A stretch of 64,000 nucleotides of DNA from positions 62,001 to 126,000 of the forward strand of contig NZ_CP040278.1 in NCBI RefSeq assembly GCF_013393905.1, in the 5' to 3' direction. How positions within the stretch are numbered: the first letter of the stretch is position 1; every line of letters begins with the position of its first letter. The notes beneath the pieces are model-generated. The model did not search any database. It saw only the letters and a list, made by a program, of their open reading frames with translations, and had not been told where the DNA came from. This DNA is from Nostoc sp. C052 (GTDB lineage: Bacteria; Cyanobacteriota; Cyanobacteriia; Cyanobacteriales; Nostocaceae). This document shows, in pieces, positions 24,817 through 32,916 of the stretch. A program made the translations under genes and the position numbers.

Positions 24817-25785
24817 ATGGAATTGATTTTGTACATTATCAGCGGTGCGGCAGGCAGTGGTAAGACAGTACACGCCGAAACCTTGGTTGGCGAAAATAAT
24901 CCTCTTGAGTCGGATAAATTCTCTGGAATTTATAATGACGAAGGTTTATATGTAGTTGAAAACCAAAAAGCTTCTCACGATTGGAACTACGAGCAATTTG
25001 CCATTGCCATTGGCGAGAAAAAAACGCCGATTGCGATGTCTAACACTTCGATGGAGCGGCGGAATTATCAGCGCTACATTGATTTAGCGATCGCCAATGG
25101 GTATGTTGTCAAGAAGATAAATGTTGAGGGAACGCTCTTTCCCGATGGCAGTCCATCGAGAAGTGTACATAAAGTTCCGCAGTATATTGTTGATAAAACA
25201 GTATGCAAATACGAGCCTTACGTGCATCAAATTAGAAAGCCTTGGCATTCTAATGCACCACTTAAAGATACCAAGGGGAAACGGGTTTTGAGGTTACTCG
25301 ACCGGGACAAAACTTTAGTGTTCAACCCCGATGGGGGGATGGTGACGCTGGAGAAAATGATGCAAATTCCGGGAATTACTAAAAAAGTAACCCAGTGGAA
25401 AGCAGATGGGGATCTCATTGCAACAATCTCAAACCAAGCTGGGATTGTGGCGAAACATAAAACGATTGACGAATTATTTGAAGAAGCCAAGCTCTTGCAA
25501 AGTTGCTTTCCGATTGATTTGCAGTTGTATTGTCCCAATTGGGAAGGAGATGAATGCTTGGTATATATGGAGCAGTCCCAGAAGTTTAGACAGCTAAAAA
25601 GAACAGCCGATCGCCAAAGCTTTCGTAAGCCCCAGGCGGGAATGATCGAGTATGCAATGCACGATTACTTCTCGTATGGTTACGAGGAAGTAGAAATGAT
25701 TGGCAATGGTAGGGAGGATTATTTGGCAGCTCTAGCGGCAAACATTCCCTATCGGCATATTCATGATGTGCTGTATCCCTCCTAA
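24817..25785 (+). CDS. polynucleotide kinase 3'-phosphatase (T4 Pnk-like)
   Basis: A 322-residue two-domain protein. Residues 10-17 (GAAGSGKT) are a Walker A P-loop of the kinase domain, with SNTSMERRNYQRY at residues 75-87 following the expected order. From residue 158 a HAD phosphatase begins: LLDRDKT (Asp162, Asp164, Thr166) is motif I, ISNQAGI motif II (Ser205), RKPQAGM motif III (Lys271) and MIGNGREDYLAA motif IV with Asp301. The order kinase then phosphatase is that of T4 polynucleotide kinase, which heals tRNA ends cut by host anticodon nucleases. No RNA ligase gene is visible in the window. Expressed alone from its own promoter, divergent from the WYL-type regulator. Confidence 0.82.
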   Translation: MELILYIISGAAGSGKTVHAETLVGENNPLESDKFSGIYNDEGLYVVENQKASHDWNYEQFAIAIGEKKTPIAMSNTSMERRNYQRYIDLAIANGYVVKKINVEGTLFPDGSPSRSVHKVPQYIVDKTVCKYEPYVHQIRKPWHSNAPLKDTKGKRVLRLLDRDKTLVFNPDGGMVTLEKMMQIPGITKKVTQWKADGDLIATISNQAGIVAKHKTIDELFEEAKLLQSCFPIDLQLYCPNWEGDECLVYMEQSQKFRQLKRTADRQSFRKPQAGMIEYAMHDYFSYGYEEVEMIGNGREDYLAALAANIPYRHIHDVLYPS

Positions 25786-25793
25786 AAAGCAAA

Positions 25794-25819
25794 AGGCTGT
25801 GTTACTGCAAACACAGCCT
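25794..25819 (+). terminator. hairpin after the kinase-phosphatase gene
   Basis: AGGCTGTGTT and AACACAGCCT pair over 10 bp around ACTGCA. A second imperfect hairpin (TGCACTCTG/CAGAATGCA) follows at 25823-25844. There is no T-run. Confidence 0.5.
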
Positions 25820-25877
25820 AGATGCACTCTGTTTACAGAATGCACAATGACATTAGAATAATAACACGGAGCCAGAT

Positions 25878-26195
25878 ATGACTACTTTACGAGAAATTCT
25901 CAGTGGCGACTTATCGGGAAACCGGGAAATTTTTTACGAATATTCCCAAGGATGCGCTCCTGAATCACCTGCTGAAATTAGAGAATTAGGCGATTTTCCT
26001 TATCCCGAACAGTTTGGGAAAAATTATTCGTGGACAACGTTTGCAGATACGCCAACTGCCAGGAAATGGCTGGCAGAGTATGCAGAGAGCGATGATGCGA
26101 TCGCATTAATCACTGAAGAGAAAGAATCCCGTTCGCTTCGATTTGATGCAGCAATTCAAGGGAAGTATTATCTTCCTGAAGATAAGTCAAGTTAA
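25878..26195 (+). CDS. hypothetical protein, 105 residues
   Basis: SD CGGAG lies 8 bases before the ATG. The product has an acidic front (EILSGDLSGNREIFYEYSQG) and a central SWTTFADTPTARKWLAEYAE. No domain recognised; possibly cotranscribed with the two following genes. Function unknown. Confidence 0.55.
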   Translation: MTTLREILSGDLSGNREIFYEYSQGCAPESPAEIRELGDFPYPEQFGKNYSWTTFADTPTARKWLAEYAESDDAIALITEEKESRSLRFDAAIQGKYYLPEDKSS

Positions 26196-26274
26196 TGAAC
26201 TGAAAAACAATTGCAATTACCCACTAGTAGCGAATGTAAAGTGGATAAATTTAGTGTAGTTTGAAGAGGTTTAG

Positions 26275-26709
26275 ATGAAGTTTCAAGAGTTATTTGCTGC
26301 TTTTGTAGAATTGTACGGTGAAGATAGTTCAACAAAAGAAAAAATTGAGAAATACTGGAACAGCATTGATTCAACTACTTCGAGCGATCCTTACGAAGAG
26401 GCTGAATATGCAGCATCCAGCAGTTTTTTTACCGAAACAGAATCAGCGGCAAAAACAGCAATTTTACATGGTGATGGTTCGCACAATGCTCCTTATTGGT
26501 TAAACGGACTAAGAAACGAAGAACGAGGTAGCTTGCGCGGAATTATTGAGCTAGCAGAAAGTAAAGGAATCACCAGAATTAGCTTTTTGGGTTCTGGACG
26601 TTATCTTGAGAAACGCTCGGATGGATGGTTTATAACATCTGACAGCGAGTGTTGCGACAAAGTTCACGCACTACCACCTAAAGGAAAAAAAATGTATGAG
26701 AATATATGA
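26275..26709 (+). CDS. hypothetical protein, 144 residues
   Basis: SD GAGG is well placed before the ATG. The product is soluble, with an acidic N-terminal helix (FVELYGEDSSTKEKIEKYW) and GITRISFLGSGRYLEKRSDG near the end. Its last 14 bases overlap the start of the next gene. No known domain. Confidence 0.55.
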   Translation: MKFQELFAAFVELYGEDSSTKEKIEKYWNSIDSTTSSDPYEEAEYAASSSFFTETESAAKTAILHGDGSHNAPYWLNGLRNEERGSLRGIIELAESKGITRISFLGSGRYLEKRSDGWFITSDSECCDKVHALPPKGKKMYENI

Positions 26710-27394
26710 ATTAAAAATAGTTATGCACGACTTTCTTTTTTATTCAAGTCGAGAAATTGGCTATTTGTGGGAAACAATTCCCGTGATACATAATTATGCA
26801 TTGACTTATGCATTAGGCTTTTGCAAAAGTAATTACCATTCTCCAAATCCGCAAATTCCTTTATATGGTAAGCATTTATCAGAAGTAAATTGCATGAACG
26901 TTTATGTGACTCCAGCAATGATATCGTTTGCGGAATCTGGAGCGCAAATATCTGACACACAAAGCTGGTCTTTTGGCTTCAATGGAGAAAAGTATCATTT
27001 GAAAATGGCTAAAAGAGAGCAAACGGCTAGAAATATTCCATTGATTGGTAGGAATAAAGTTATTTCTCCAGAAGTGGCTTTTACGGCTTTCTTAATAACT
27101 CAAGAGAATAACAACATTAAAATCCCTCAATGGATAAGGCTAGGAAAGTGGGATGGTAAAGCTGAAGTTACTGTTGAAGAACAGAGATTCAGTATAGGTG
27201 AGGGAAAATTTAACTGTAAAATATATCTCAATCCTTTAGATATCCCCCAAAGATGCAAAATTTTGTCTTATGATGTTTTAAATATGCCTCCAGTTAGTTT
27301 AATTAAAGAGTTGGTGGCAGAAGCTAAATACATTAAATTAGAAAATGAAATTAAGTTGCCCAAAAACTTAAGTTATCATATTCTTGAATCTTAG
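26696..27394 (+). CDS. hypothetical protein, 232 residues
   Basis: Begins within the end of the preceding gene (14-base overlap), so it is coupled to it. The product is beta-rich in the middle (IPQWIRLGKWDGKAEVTVEE) and contains a segment CNIYVTPAMISFAES-like near residue 65 and PQRCKILSYDVLNMPPVSL near the end. No motif I can name. A strong terminator lies 4 bases after the stop. Confidence 0.55.
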   Translation: MRIYELKIVMHDFLFYSSREIGYLWETIPVIHNYALTYALGFCKSNYHSPNPQIPLYGKHLSEVNCMNVYVTPAMISFAESGAQISDTQSWSFGFNGEKYHLKMAKREQTARNIPLIGRNKVISPEVAFTAFLITQENNNIKIPQWIRLGKWDGKAEVTVEEQRFSIGEGKFNCKIYLNPLDIPQRCKILSYDVLNMPPVSLIKELVAEAKYIKLENEIKLPKNLSYHILES

Positions 27395-27397
27395 ATA

Positions 27398-27429
27398 AAA
27401 GGCTGTACTTGCAAAAGTACGGCCTTTTT
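27398..27429 (+). terminator. terminator of the 25.9-27.4 kb operon
   Basis: AAAGGC-t-GTACTT pairs with AAGTAC-g-GCCTTT around GCAA, followed by more T residues. Confidence 0.8.
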
Positions 27430-27448
27430 CATTATCTCCATTGTCAAA

Positions 27449-27457
27449 TGTTATAAT
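27449..27457 (+). promoter_or_regulatory. extended -10 promoter for the 27534 gene
   Basis: TGTTATAAT is a TGnTATAAT extended -10 element; no good -35 is needed in that class and none is seen. It lies 77 bases before the ATG, just after the preceding terminator. Confidence 0.5.
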
Positions 27458-27533
27458 TAAGTATACACCAACAATTTGGCAACAAATTAGTACGCAGATA
27501 TCTATGGGTATTACATAATTAAACGAGGATCTC

Positions 27534-27851
27534 ATGGAAGAATATAAACAATTGCAACTTGCCAACAATTGGCACGAACGTTGCGTATTAGCAGCAACTG
27601 CCGAAGGCATAAATGTATGTGGTTCGCCGGAGATTGGCAGGCATATCTACGATCTCTGGGTCGATGGCATGAATGCTTGCGAACCAGAAGGATTCTATCT
27701 GGCGGGACACATTGCAGATATTGTTGACCAATATCATGTCTCCACAGAACAAGCGACCAAACTATTAGAGTCAATTCGCTTGTTGATTGTGCAGTACGAC
27801 GATTTCATTGTTGGGCATATTGCCTGTGAAGAATCGAATGAAACTAAATAG
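27534..27851 (+). CDS. hypothetical protein, 105 residues
   Basis: SD GAGGATCTC precedes the ATG. The product is acidic with helices (GRHIYDLWVDGMNACEPEGF, VSTEQATKLLESIRLLIVQYD), three cysteines and no known domain. It forms a single-gene unit with its own promoter and an 18-bp bidirectional terminator. Function unknown. Confidence 0.6.
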   Translation: MEEYKQLQLANNWHERCVLAATAEGINVCGSPEIGRHIYDLWVDGMNACEPEGFYLAGHIADIVDQYHVSTEQATKLLESIRLLIVQYDDFIVGHIACEESNETK

Positions 27852-27875
27852 CGATCGCTATTTAAAGTAAAAACC

Positions 27876-27914
27876 AAAAAGGTGCTAGCAAATATTATTT
27901 GCTAGCACCTTTTT
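27876..27914. terminator. 18-bp bidirectional terminator
   Basis: AAAAAGGTGCTAGCAAAT and ATTTGCTAGCACCTTTTT are perfect complements with loop ATT and T-runs on both strands. It serves the 105-residue gene and the convergent methyltransferase gene. Confidence 0.85.
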
Positions 27915-27925
27915 ATTGGCTTAAT

Positions 27926-29440
27926 TTAATCGCTTGGATTTTCAGAACCAAGCCATTTCTTGCCCTCTGCGGCTTTCCGATTAAAATCTTCAAGTAACTT
28001 GAGATCCTTGAAATCTAAATGTACTGTACCTTTTTTATAAATTCTAATTGTAAAAAAGGTACTTTGAAATGGTTTTTTATACTCTCCTGTCTCATAAGCT
28101 AAATTGCAGAAATCACTAATTGTCATTGCTAATGTGTGGATCTCGTTAAACTTAGCGTGGCAAAGCCAACACATAATCTTGTCCAAGTCGTTTAAAAAAG
28201 GTTCTTGATAATAAAGAAGCCTGAATCTAAAGTTGTCAAAATAAACTCCATTAGGCATAATTATCCGTTTGTTTAACTTCCAACTTTTATTGGTTATCCA
28301 ACCTTCGCTCACTTTGTTATCTTTGTGATGCGACGTTGCCTCGTCAAAAACCTTGACAAGACTATCATTCATGATCTCATTCATGTTAATCATAAACATG
28401 AATAAAATCTCTTTGATATTTGCTTCAGTAAAGCTCAGAGAACTTTGAGTTAAAGAAAACTCATTGAATTTCAATTGAAAATCAGTAGTAGTCTTGCTAC
28501 CCAATTCTGTCTTGTTGAAAACTGTATTCCAAAACCGAGATTTTAAAACCATTAGTTTTTCGTTAAGCGAACAGCTATTTAACAAAAAGTTCTCGTTCAA
28601 AATTTCTCTAGAATCGTAAACAGGACGACTAATACCATTGAGAAAAAATTCCAATCTATCTTGCATGTCATGACACTCGATTAGAATTCTTCTGGCAGCA
28701 TTATACCGAGCTACCAAATTAACAACCATGTCATTATGTGCCAAAGTATTGGGAGCAAATTTTCCAGAGGCAATCTCTTCATCTAAGTCAAAATTAATTC
28801 CTTCAAAATTAATGGATTGCTCTTTTACTGGCTTGTTTAGCCTCACAAGCACTACTACAACATCGGTAGGACACTCGGATTCGAGAAAACATTGTCCTAG
28901 CCATTCGAGGCATCCATGCGACTCTATTTTGGCAAGAAACTCACCTAAATTAGCTTTTGGATCGTAAACTTCACCATTGCAAGATGCCAGTAAATGCAAT
29001 AATTGCTTTCGTTCTTTGGTGTATGGATTTAACAGTGTATTCGCATTTAGCAATGTTACTAAATTTCCCCCATCACTGAGAATTTCCCAGGCTTTTAAAA
29101 CATGAGAAACACCTTGGCTAAATGGTGGATTCATTAAAATTAAGTCAAAAAGCAAAGGCTCGTCATATTCTAAAAAATCAATGCCAATTACTCTATAACC
29201 TTTTCCCTGTAATGTATAACGCAGATCCGAGTTTATTTCTATAGCGAAAAGCTTTGACCTTTCTACCTCAAGCTTGTTGCAAAGATAGTCAAGAATATTT
29301 CCAAGTCCAGCAGATGGGTCTAGAAAAGCAGAACCTTGATGAGTAAAGCATTCTTTTCCCGATCCATTCCGTTCTATAAACGGATTTAGCATTTGCCTAA
29401 TTACCGGATCTAGGGTCGGAAAAAGCTCAGTTTCTAACAT
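27926..29440 (-). CDS. N6-adenine DNA methyltransferase with C-terminal extension
   Basis: The 504-residue product has the order of a gamma-type class I methyltransferase: motif I FLDPSAGLGN (Asp41), acidic motif II AIEINSD (Glu68), and catalytic NPPFSQG at residues 104-110. These bind S-adenosylmethionine and flip adenine. After residue 220 an alpha-helical extension with no second catalytic motif follows; its NGVYFDNFRFRLLYY segment resembles the DUF4942 domain that phages and plasmids carry behind such methyltransferases. No restriction enzyme adjoins it, so it is probably an orphan enzyme protecting phage DNA. The recognition site cannot be deduced. Confidence 0.78.
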   Translation of the reverse strand: MLETELFPTLDPVIRQMLNPFIERNGSGKECFTHQGSAFLDPSAGLGNILDYLCNKLEVERSKLFAIEINSDLRYTLQGKGYRVIGIDFLEYDEPLLFDLILMNPPFSQGVSHVLKAWEILSDGGNLVTLLNANTLLNPYTKERKQLLHLLASCNGEVYDPKANLGEFLAKIESHGCLEWLGQCFLESECPTDVVVVLVRLNKPVKEQSINFEGINFDLDEEIASGKFAPNTLAHNDMVVNLVARYNAARRILIECHDMQDRLEFFLNGISRPVYDSREILNENFLLNSCSLNEKLMVLKSRFWNTVFNKTELGSKTTTDFQLKFNEFSLTQSSLSFTEANIKEILFMFMINMNEIMNDSLVKVFDEATSHHKDNKVSEGWITNKSWKLNKRIIMPNGVYFDNFRFRLLYYQEPFLNDLDKIMCWLCHAKFNEIHTLAMTISDFCNLAYETGEYKKPFQSTFFTIRIYKKGTVHLDFKDLKLLEDFNRKAAEGKKWLGSENPSD

Positions 29441-29549
29441 TATTGTTTGGTTATTTATTTGTAGTTAGTTCTATGTATATTATAACAATTAGTATTTATT
29501 TATACCTGTAAGTTGTTGAGTTAAAATTGATAGCGATACCATTCTTTTG

Positions 29550-29576
29550 AGCCTAACTTTTAAAGTTGGGCTTTTT
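29550..29576 (+). terminator. leader hairpin plus T-run upstream of the endolysin
   Basis: AGCCTAACTT-TTA-AAGTTGGGCT followed by five T residues. No plus-strand gene ends nearby, so this terminator-like element lies in the endolysin leader, 64 bases before its ATG. Confidence 0.6.
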
Positions 29577-29639
29577 GCGTTTAAATTGCCAGTTAAATAA
29601 TATTCAGCTACAACTAAAAAGTAATTCCCAGGAAGGACA

Positions 29640-30386
29640 ATGAAATTAGCTGAAATTACTGCACCTTTAGAAATTGATGACTTACCTAAAGAATTGATAA
29701 CAGAGATTCAAGAGTGCCTAAAAGTAGGAGGATATCTGCAATATGTTGATGGAATTGTTGGTTCTCAAACAAAATTAGCTTTTGGTAAATTCAAAGAGGA
29801 TGTATGGTTAGAGCATCCAGCAGTATTAGGTACAACCACTGCCAAGGCTTTGCTGGAATTGCGGGAAAAACGTGAATGTGCAGCAGAGGCGATCGCCAAA
29901 CAGGAAGATTTAAAATTACTAGCGAGTGATGTTTTAGGCTCAAAAACTGGAAAATCGATGCTCCTACCTACAGGGAGAACTGTTTATGAAAACGAGTTGA
30001 TTTTACCGGGTATCCCTTTGACGTGGGGAGAAGCAACCAAAGGATGCACTCGGATTCCCACACAAGTAGAAGAGGTGATCAATGCGGTTAACTTGGCTGA
30101 AGCCTTTGGAGAGGTGCGCGATAGTTTTGGTTCGCCACTGGCAATTACCAGCGGGTTTCGTCCGAACCGTCCGCATGATATCAATAAAGCTTGTGGAGGA
30201 AGACCACAATCACAGCATATTTATTTTAAAGCTTTAGATATATCACCTTTGAATGGGAATTTCTCAAAATTATGGCTGATATTGAAAAGCAGCAAATTTA
30301 CAGGATTAGGGGATGGCGTCAGCACCGGGAAAGGTTTTTATCATGTTGATATTAGAAGTTCAGGACGGGTAATTTTTGGTTATTAG
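29640..30386 (+). CDS. endolysin: peptidoglycan-binding domain plus M15 peptidase
   Basis: The 248-residue product combines an N-terminal PG_binding_1-type repeat (ELITEIQECLKVGGYLQYVDGIVG...TKLAFGKFKED) with a C-terminal D-alanyl-D-alanine peptidase of the M15 type. The zinc site is readable as SQHIYFKALDIS (His and Asp) and FYHVDIR (His), preceded by the substrate-side segment AITSGFRPNR. Such enzymes cut the peptide cross-links of the wall at the end of infection. SD AGGAAGGACA precedes the ATG. No signal peptide is visible, so it needs a holin; the duplicated membrane protein at 41167 is a candidate. Confidence 0.82.
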   Translation: MKLAEITAPLEIDDLPKELITEIQECLKVGGYLQYVDGIVGSQTKLAFGKFKEDVWLEHPAVLGTTTAKALLELREKRECAAEAIAKQEDLKLLASDVLGSKTGKSMLLPTGRTVYENELILPGIPLTWGEATKGCTRIPTQVEEVINAVNLAEAFGEVRDSFGSPLAITSGFRPNRPHDINKACGGRPQSQHIYFKALDISPLNGNFSKLWLILKSSKFTGLGDGVSTGKGFYHVDIRSSGRVIFGY

Positions 30387-30455
30387 CCAAAAATCAGCAA
30401 GTAGATATTTTTGCAAAGCTAGTGATAACATATACGTCGTTAGATGGACAAATGA

Positions 30456-30492
30456 AGCTCTTTTATTTGGAATAAAAGAGCTTTTGAGTTTT
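30456..30492 (+). terminator. 12-bp hairpin plus T-run after the endolysin, in the next leader
   Basis: AGCTCTTTTATT-TGG-AATAAAAGAGCT followed by TTTGAGTTTTT. It ends the endolysin message but lies only 16 bases before the next start codon. Confidence 0.75.
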
Positions 30493-30507
30493 TATTACTT
30501 AATATTT

Positions 30508-32730
30508 ATGGCAAATCCCCTAGAAAAAAAAATCAATGATATTGCGATTAAACCGGAAGCACCAGATAGTCCAGCTAAACCGAGGGTACCCCTAGCGCAA
30601 GAATTTGCTTTGGGATTCCAGATTGTGGCTTATTTGTTCCAACTGTCCAGACCGCAGGGATGGCAAGTACCGCCAATTTGTAAAATTGTTGAGAACAAAT
30701 TAAAAATTCAAGGACAGGCTTTATTGCGTACTTATCCAACCGAGAGCTTGCCCATTGATACTACTATTGCAATTCCGCCTCTGGAAAGTACAACTACTGT
30801 TGTGAAGCGGGATGATTTTTTATCGTTAGTTGGTTTTATCGCCGAGGTTGGGATAACTCAAGATCCTAGCATTGGGGTTAGCTTTCGTTATCGAGAGCCA
30901 AATACCAACAACATTATTACTTCTCCACTTTTGGAAAATTCTCGCAGATATCGAGCTTTTTGGATGTTGGTTTTGTCTAATACTCAAATTACTGCTGAAG
31001 AGTTTCTTAATTACACGAGTTTGGAGGCGAATGGCGATCGCCGATTAGCGATCGTGAACAAACAAGATCAAGGTTATTTGCTTTCGCCCAATCTGAGAGT
31101 TTGGGCGTTAGATGCCAATCTCAAAGACGGGGTTGCCTATACATTGTTACCTGATGCAATTGAGATATTGCCAATTTGCATTATCAAACGAGTTCAAAAT
31201 TATCAAGAAGATGGCTATATCCAAGGGTATGGAGGAGAAGGGGAGATTGCTCAAGATTTAATCTCTTCGGTGGCCAATGGGCAGTTGCTGCACGAACTCA
31301 ATAATGAAGTTATTCGCCGATTAATCCACGAAATATGTCGTGGGGTTCCAGGTAAGGGAAAGGTAATCAAACGAGTAATTATTAACTTATCAGCAGGGCA
31401 AGCTTCTGGGAATCCAGGGAAGGCAGGGATTGCTGCTAATAGTTTGAATGGGAGTTATTGTATTGGCAACGACCAACGCATTGGGTTCACAAACCAAAAA
31501 GTTACCCAAAAGTTAGGGGTTACTGTGGTGATTGCCAGTAACGATGGGTCGGGACGAGCAAGATTAGCCACTGGACTAAATACCAATGCTCCACTTGGCT
31601 CTATTTTTAGCGCCGACAAAGCCGATCACCGCATATATTCGATTGATGGGATTGAACAATCAGCGCTGGGGAATTTTAGTAATTTAGGGGGGAGTGGGTC
31701 TTTGCAATGGGTTGCCGGAGAGAACAGTACTATCCGTCCCGGTTCTCAGGCTTTCTTTGTGCCGGCAATTATTTATCCTGCGGGAAGCGGTTTTTCGGTT
31801 CCTTTTCTGAGGTGCGAGCATGGCTATTTTTCTAATGGCGCAACGATTTCGCCCATCAATATCCGACCGGGAATTAGCGACGATATTGCTGCTTTTGAAT
31901 TGCCCCAAGACGGAGAGCCATTTATTGTGATCACCGATAGCGCCAGAGCAGCAATTCTCTATATTTATAAATTGGTTAGTGTAACTGCCGATGCCAATGG
32001 AGTGGTGACAATTCCCCTGAAAGAAAAAGGCTGTTTTGCCTTTATTCAAAACTATCCCGGCAGGATTGATGCGCCAGTTTGTAAGGGATTGGTTCCCAAT
32101 CAAACTTACAGTGCTTTGGTTTACTATCCACCTCGTTCGCAAGAGACTTGGCAATTTCAATTTGCTTATACCGAATACCAAGGTGTTGGCGTTGCAGAGC
32201 CAAACTTTTTGGAGGGAGCAACTATTCTCACTCCTCCTTTACAAGTTTTGCACACCCAAGGAGGTGGATTATCTGTTCATGTGGTGAATTCCAGTTTGCG
32301 AGAGTCTTTGGTGGGGATGCATTTACCCTCACTGCCGAGTTCCCCAATTAAAAGTTACGATTTCGATGCGCCAATCCAGTTGCCCAGCGAATCCTACGAT
32401 GGGCCAATCACCTTGCGTCACGATATCCCGCCTTTGCCAGCACCAAATTTGGCATTCCCCACCCCTGGACAAGTCATTTCACTCAAAACAACTTCGACAT
32501 TGCAAGATCGTTCGCTCAAATCTGCTTTATACGTCAACGAGCAATTACTAGGAGTGCGATCGCCAATTTTAGCTAGTCGTTCTCCTTACCAGTTAGTAAT
32601 CGCTTTTGCTGCTAAAAAGGCGGAACAATTGAGATTAGTAGTGATTACGCACAATTGTTATGGGGTAGCTGGGGAAAATATTGCTTTTGACCCCAGTCAA
32701 GATACAGCTATTGATATTTTTGAATTTTAG
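30508..32730 (+). CDS. large baseplate/tail structural protein
   Basis: I place the start at the ATG at 30508, since an earlier in-frame ATG at 30376 would run through the terminator hairpin. The product of about 740 residues starts MANPLEKKINDIAIKPEAPD, is beta-rich and contains a repeated glycine-rich core (SLNGSYCIGNDQRIGFTNQK, LGVTVVIASNDGSGRARLA). The C-terminal part has proline-rich strands (LHDIPPLPAPNLAFP-like). It begins the second tail module, upstream of the gpI-like protein, so a baseplate wedge or tail-spike role is likely. No named family. Confidence 0.5.
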   Translation: MANPLEKKINDIAIKPEAPDSPAKPRVPLAQEFALGFQIVAYLFQLSRPQGWQVPPICKIVENKLKIQGQALLRTYPTESLPIDTTIAIPPLESTTTVVKRDDFLSLVGFIAEVGITQDPSIGVSFRYREPNTNNIITSPLLENSRRYRAFWMLVLSNTQITAEEFLNYTSLEANGDRRLAIVNKQDQGYLLSPNLRVWALDANLKDGVAYTLLPDAIEILPICIIKRVQNYQEDGYIQGYGGEGEIAQDLISSVANGQLLHELNNEVIRRLIHEICRGVPGKGKVIKRVIINLSAGQASGNPGKAGIAANSLNGSYCIGNDQRIGFTNQKVTQKLGVTVVIASNDGSGRARLATGLNTNAPLGSIFSADKADHRIYSIDGIEQSALGNFSNLGGSGSLQWVAGENSTIRPGSQAFFVPAIIYPAGSGFSVPFLRCEHGYFSNGATISPINIRPGISDDIAAFELPQDGEPFIVITDSARAAILYIYKLVSVTADANGVVTIPLKEKGCFAFIQNYPGRIDAPVCKGLVPNQTYSALVYYPPRSQETWQFQFAYTEYQGVGVAEPNFLEGATILTPPLQVLHTQGGGLSVHVVNSSLRESLVGMHLPSLPSSPIKSYDFDAPIQLPSESYDGPITLRHDIPPLPAPNLAFPTPGQVISLKTTSTLQDRSLKSALYVNEQLLGVRSPILASRSPYQLVIAFAAKKAEQLRLVVITHNCYGVAGENIAFDPSQDTAIDIFEF

Positions 32731-32741
32731 GTAAAAATTGA

Positions 32742-32900
32742 ATGTTACAAACAACCAATTTTCCTTCCCAGGTTATCTCATCTCCACAGAGAATTGAGCA
32801 AAAAATGCATATTATGCTTTTGTACGAGCAAGCCCTTTTTCCTCAAAATTGCGATTGGCAAGCAATTGATATCTACGGACTAGATTCAGAATTAGGTTAA
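32742..32900 (+). CDS. small protein, 52 residues, in the tail module
   Basis: ATG-TAA frame encoding a product that begins MLQTTNFPSQVISSPQRIEQ and ends YGLDSELG. It fits exactly between two collinear structural genes, 11 bases after one and 16 before the next, which supports it being real. Mixed helical composition, no domain recognised. Confidence 0.5.
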   Translation: MLQTTNFPSQVISSPQRIEQKMHIMLLYEQALFPQNCDWQAIDIYGLDSELG

Positions 32901-32916
32901 ACAACCAAAAACAGTT

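Noticed and set aside
30376..30507. Longer start for the 740-residue structural gene
   Set aside because: It overlaps the endolysin end and runs through a strong terminator hairpin; the ATG at 30508 is more likely.
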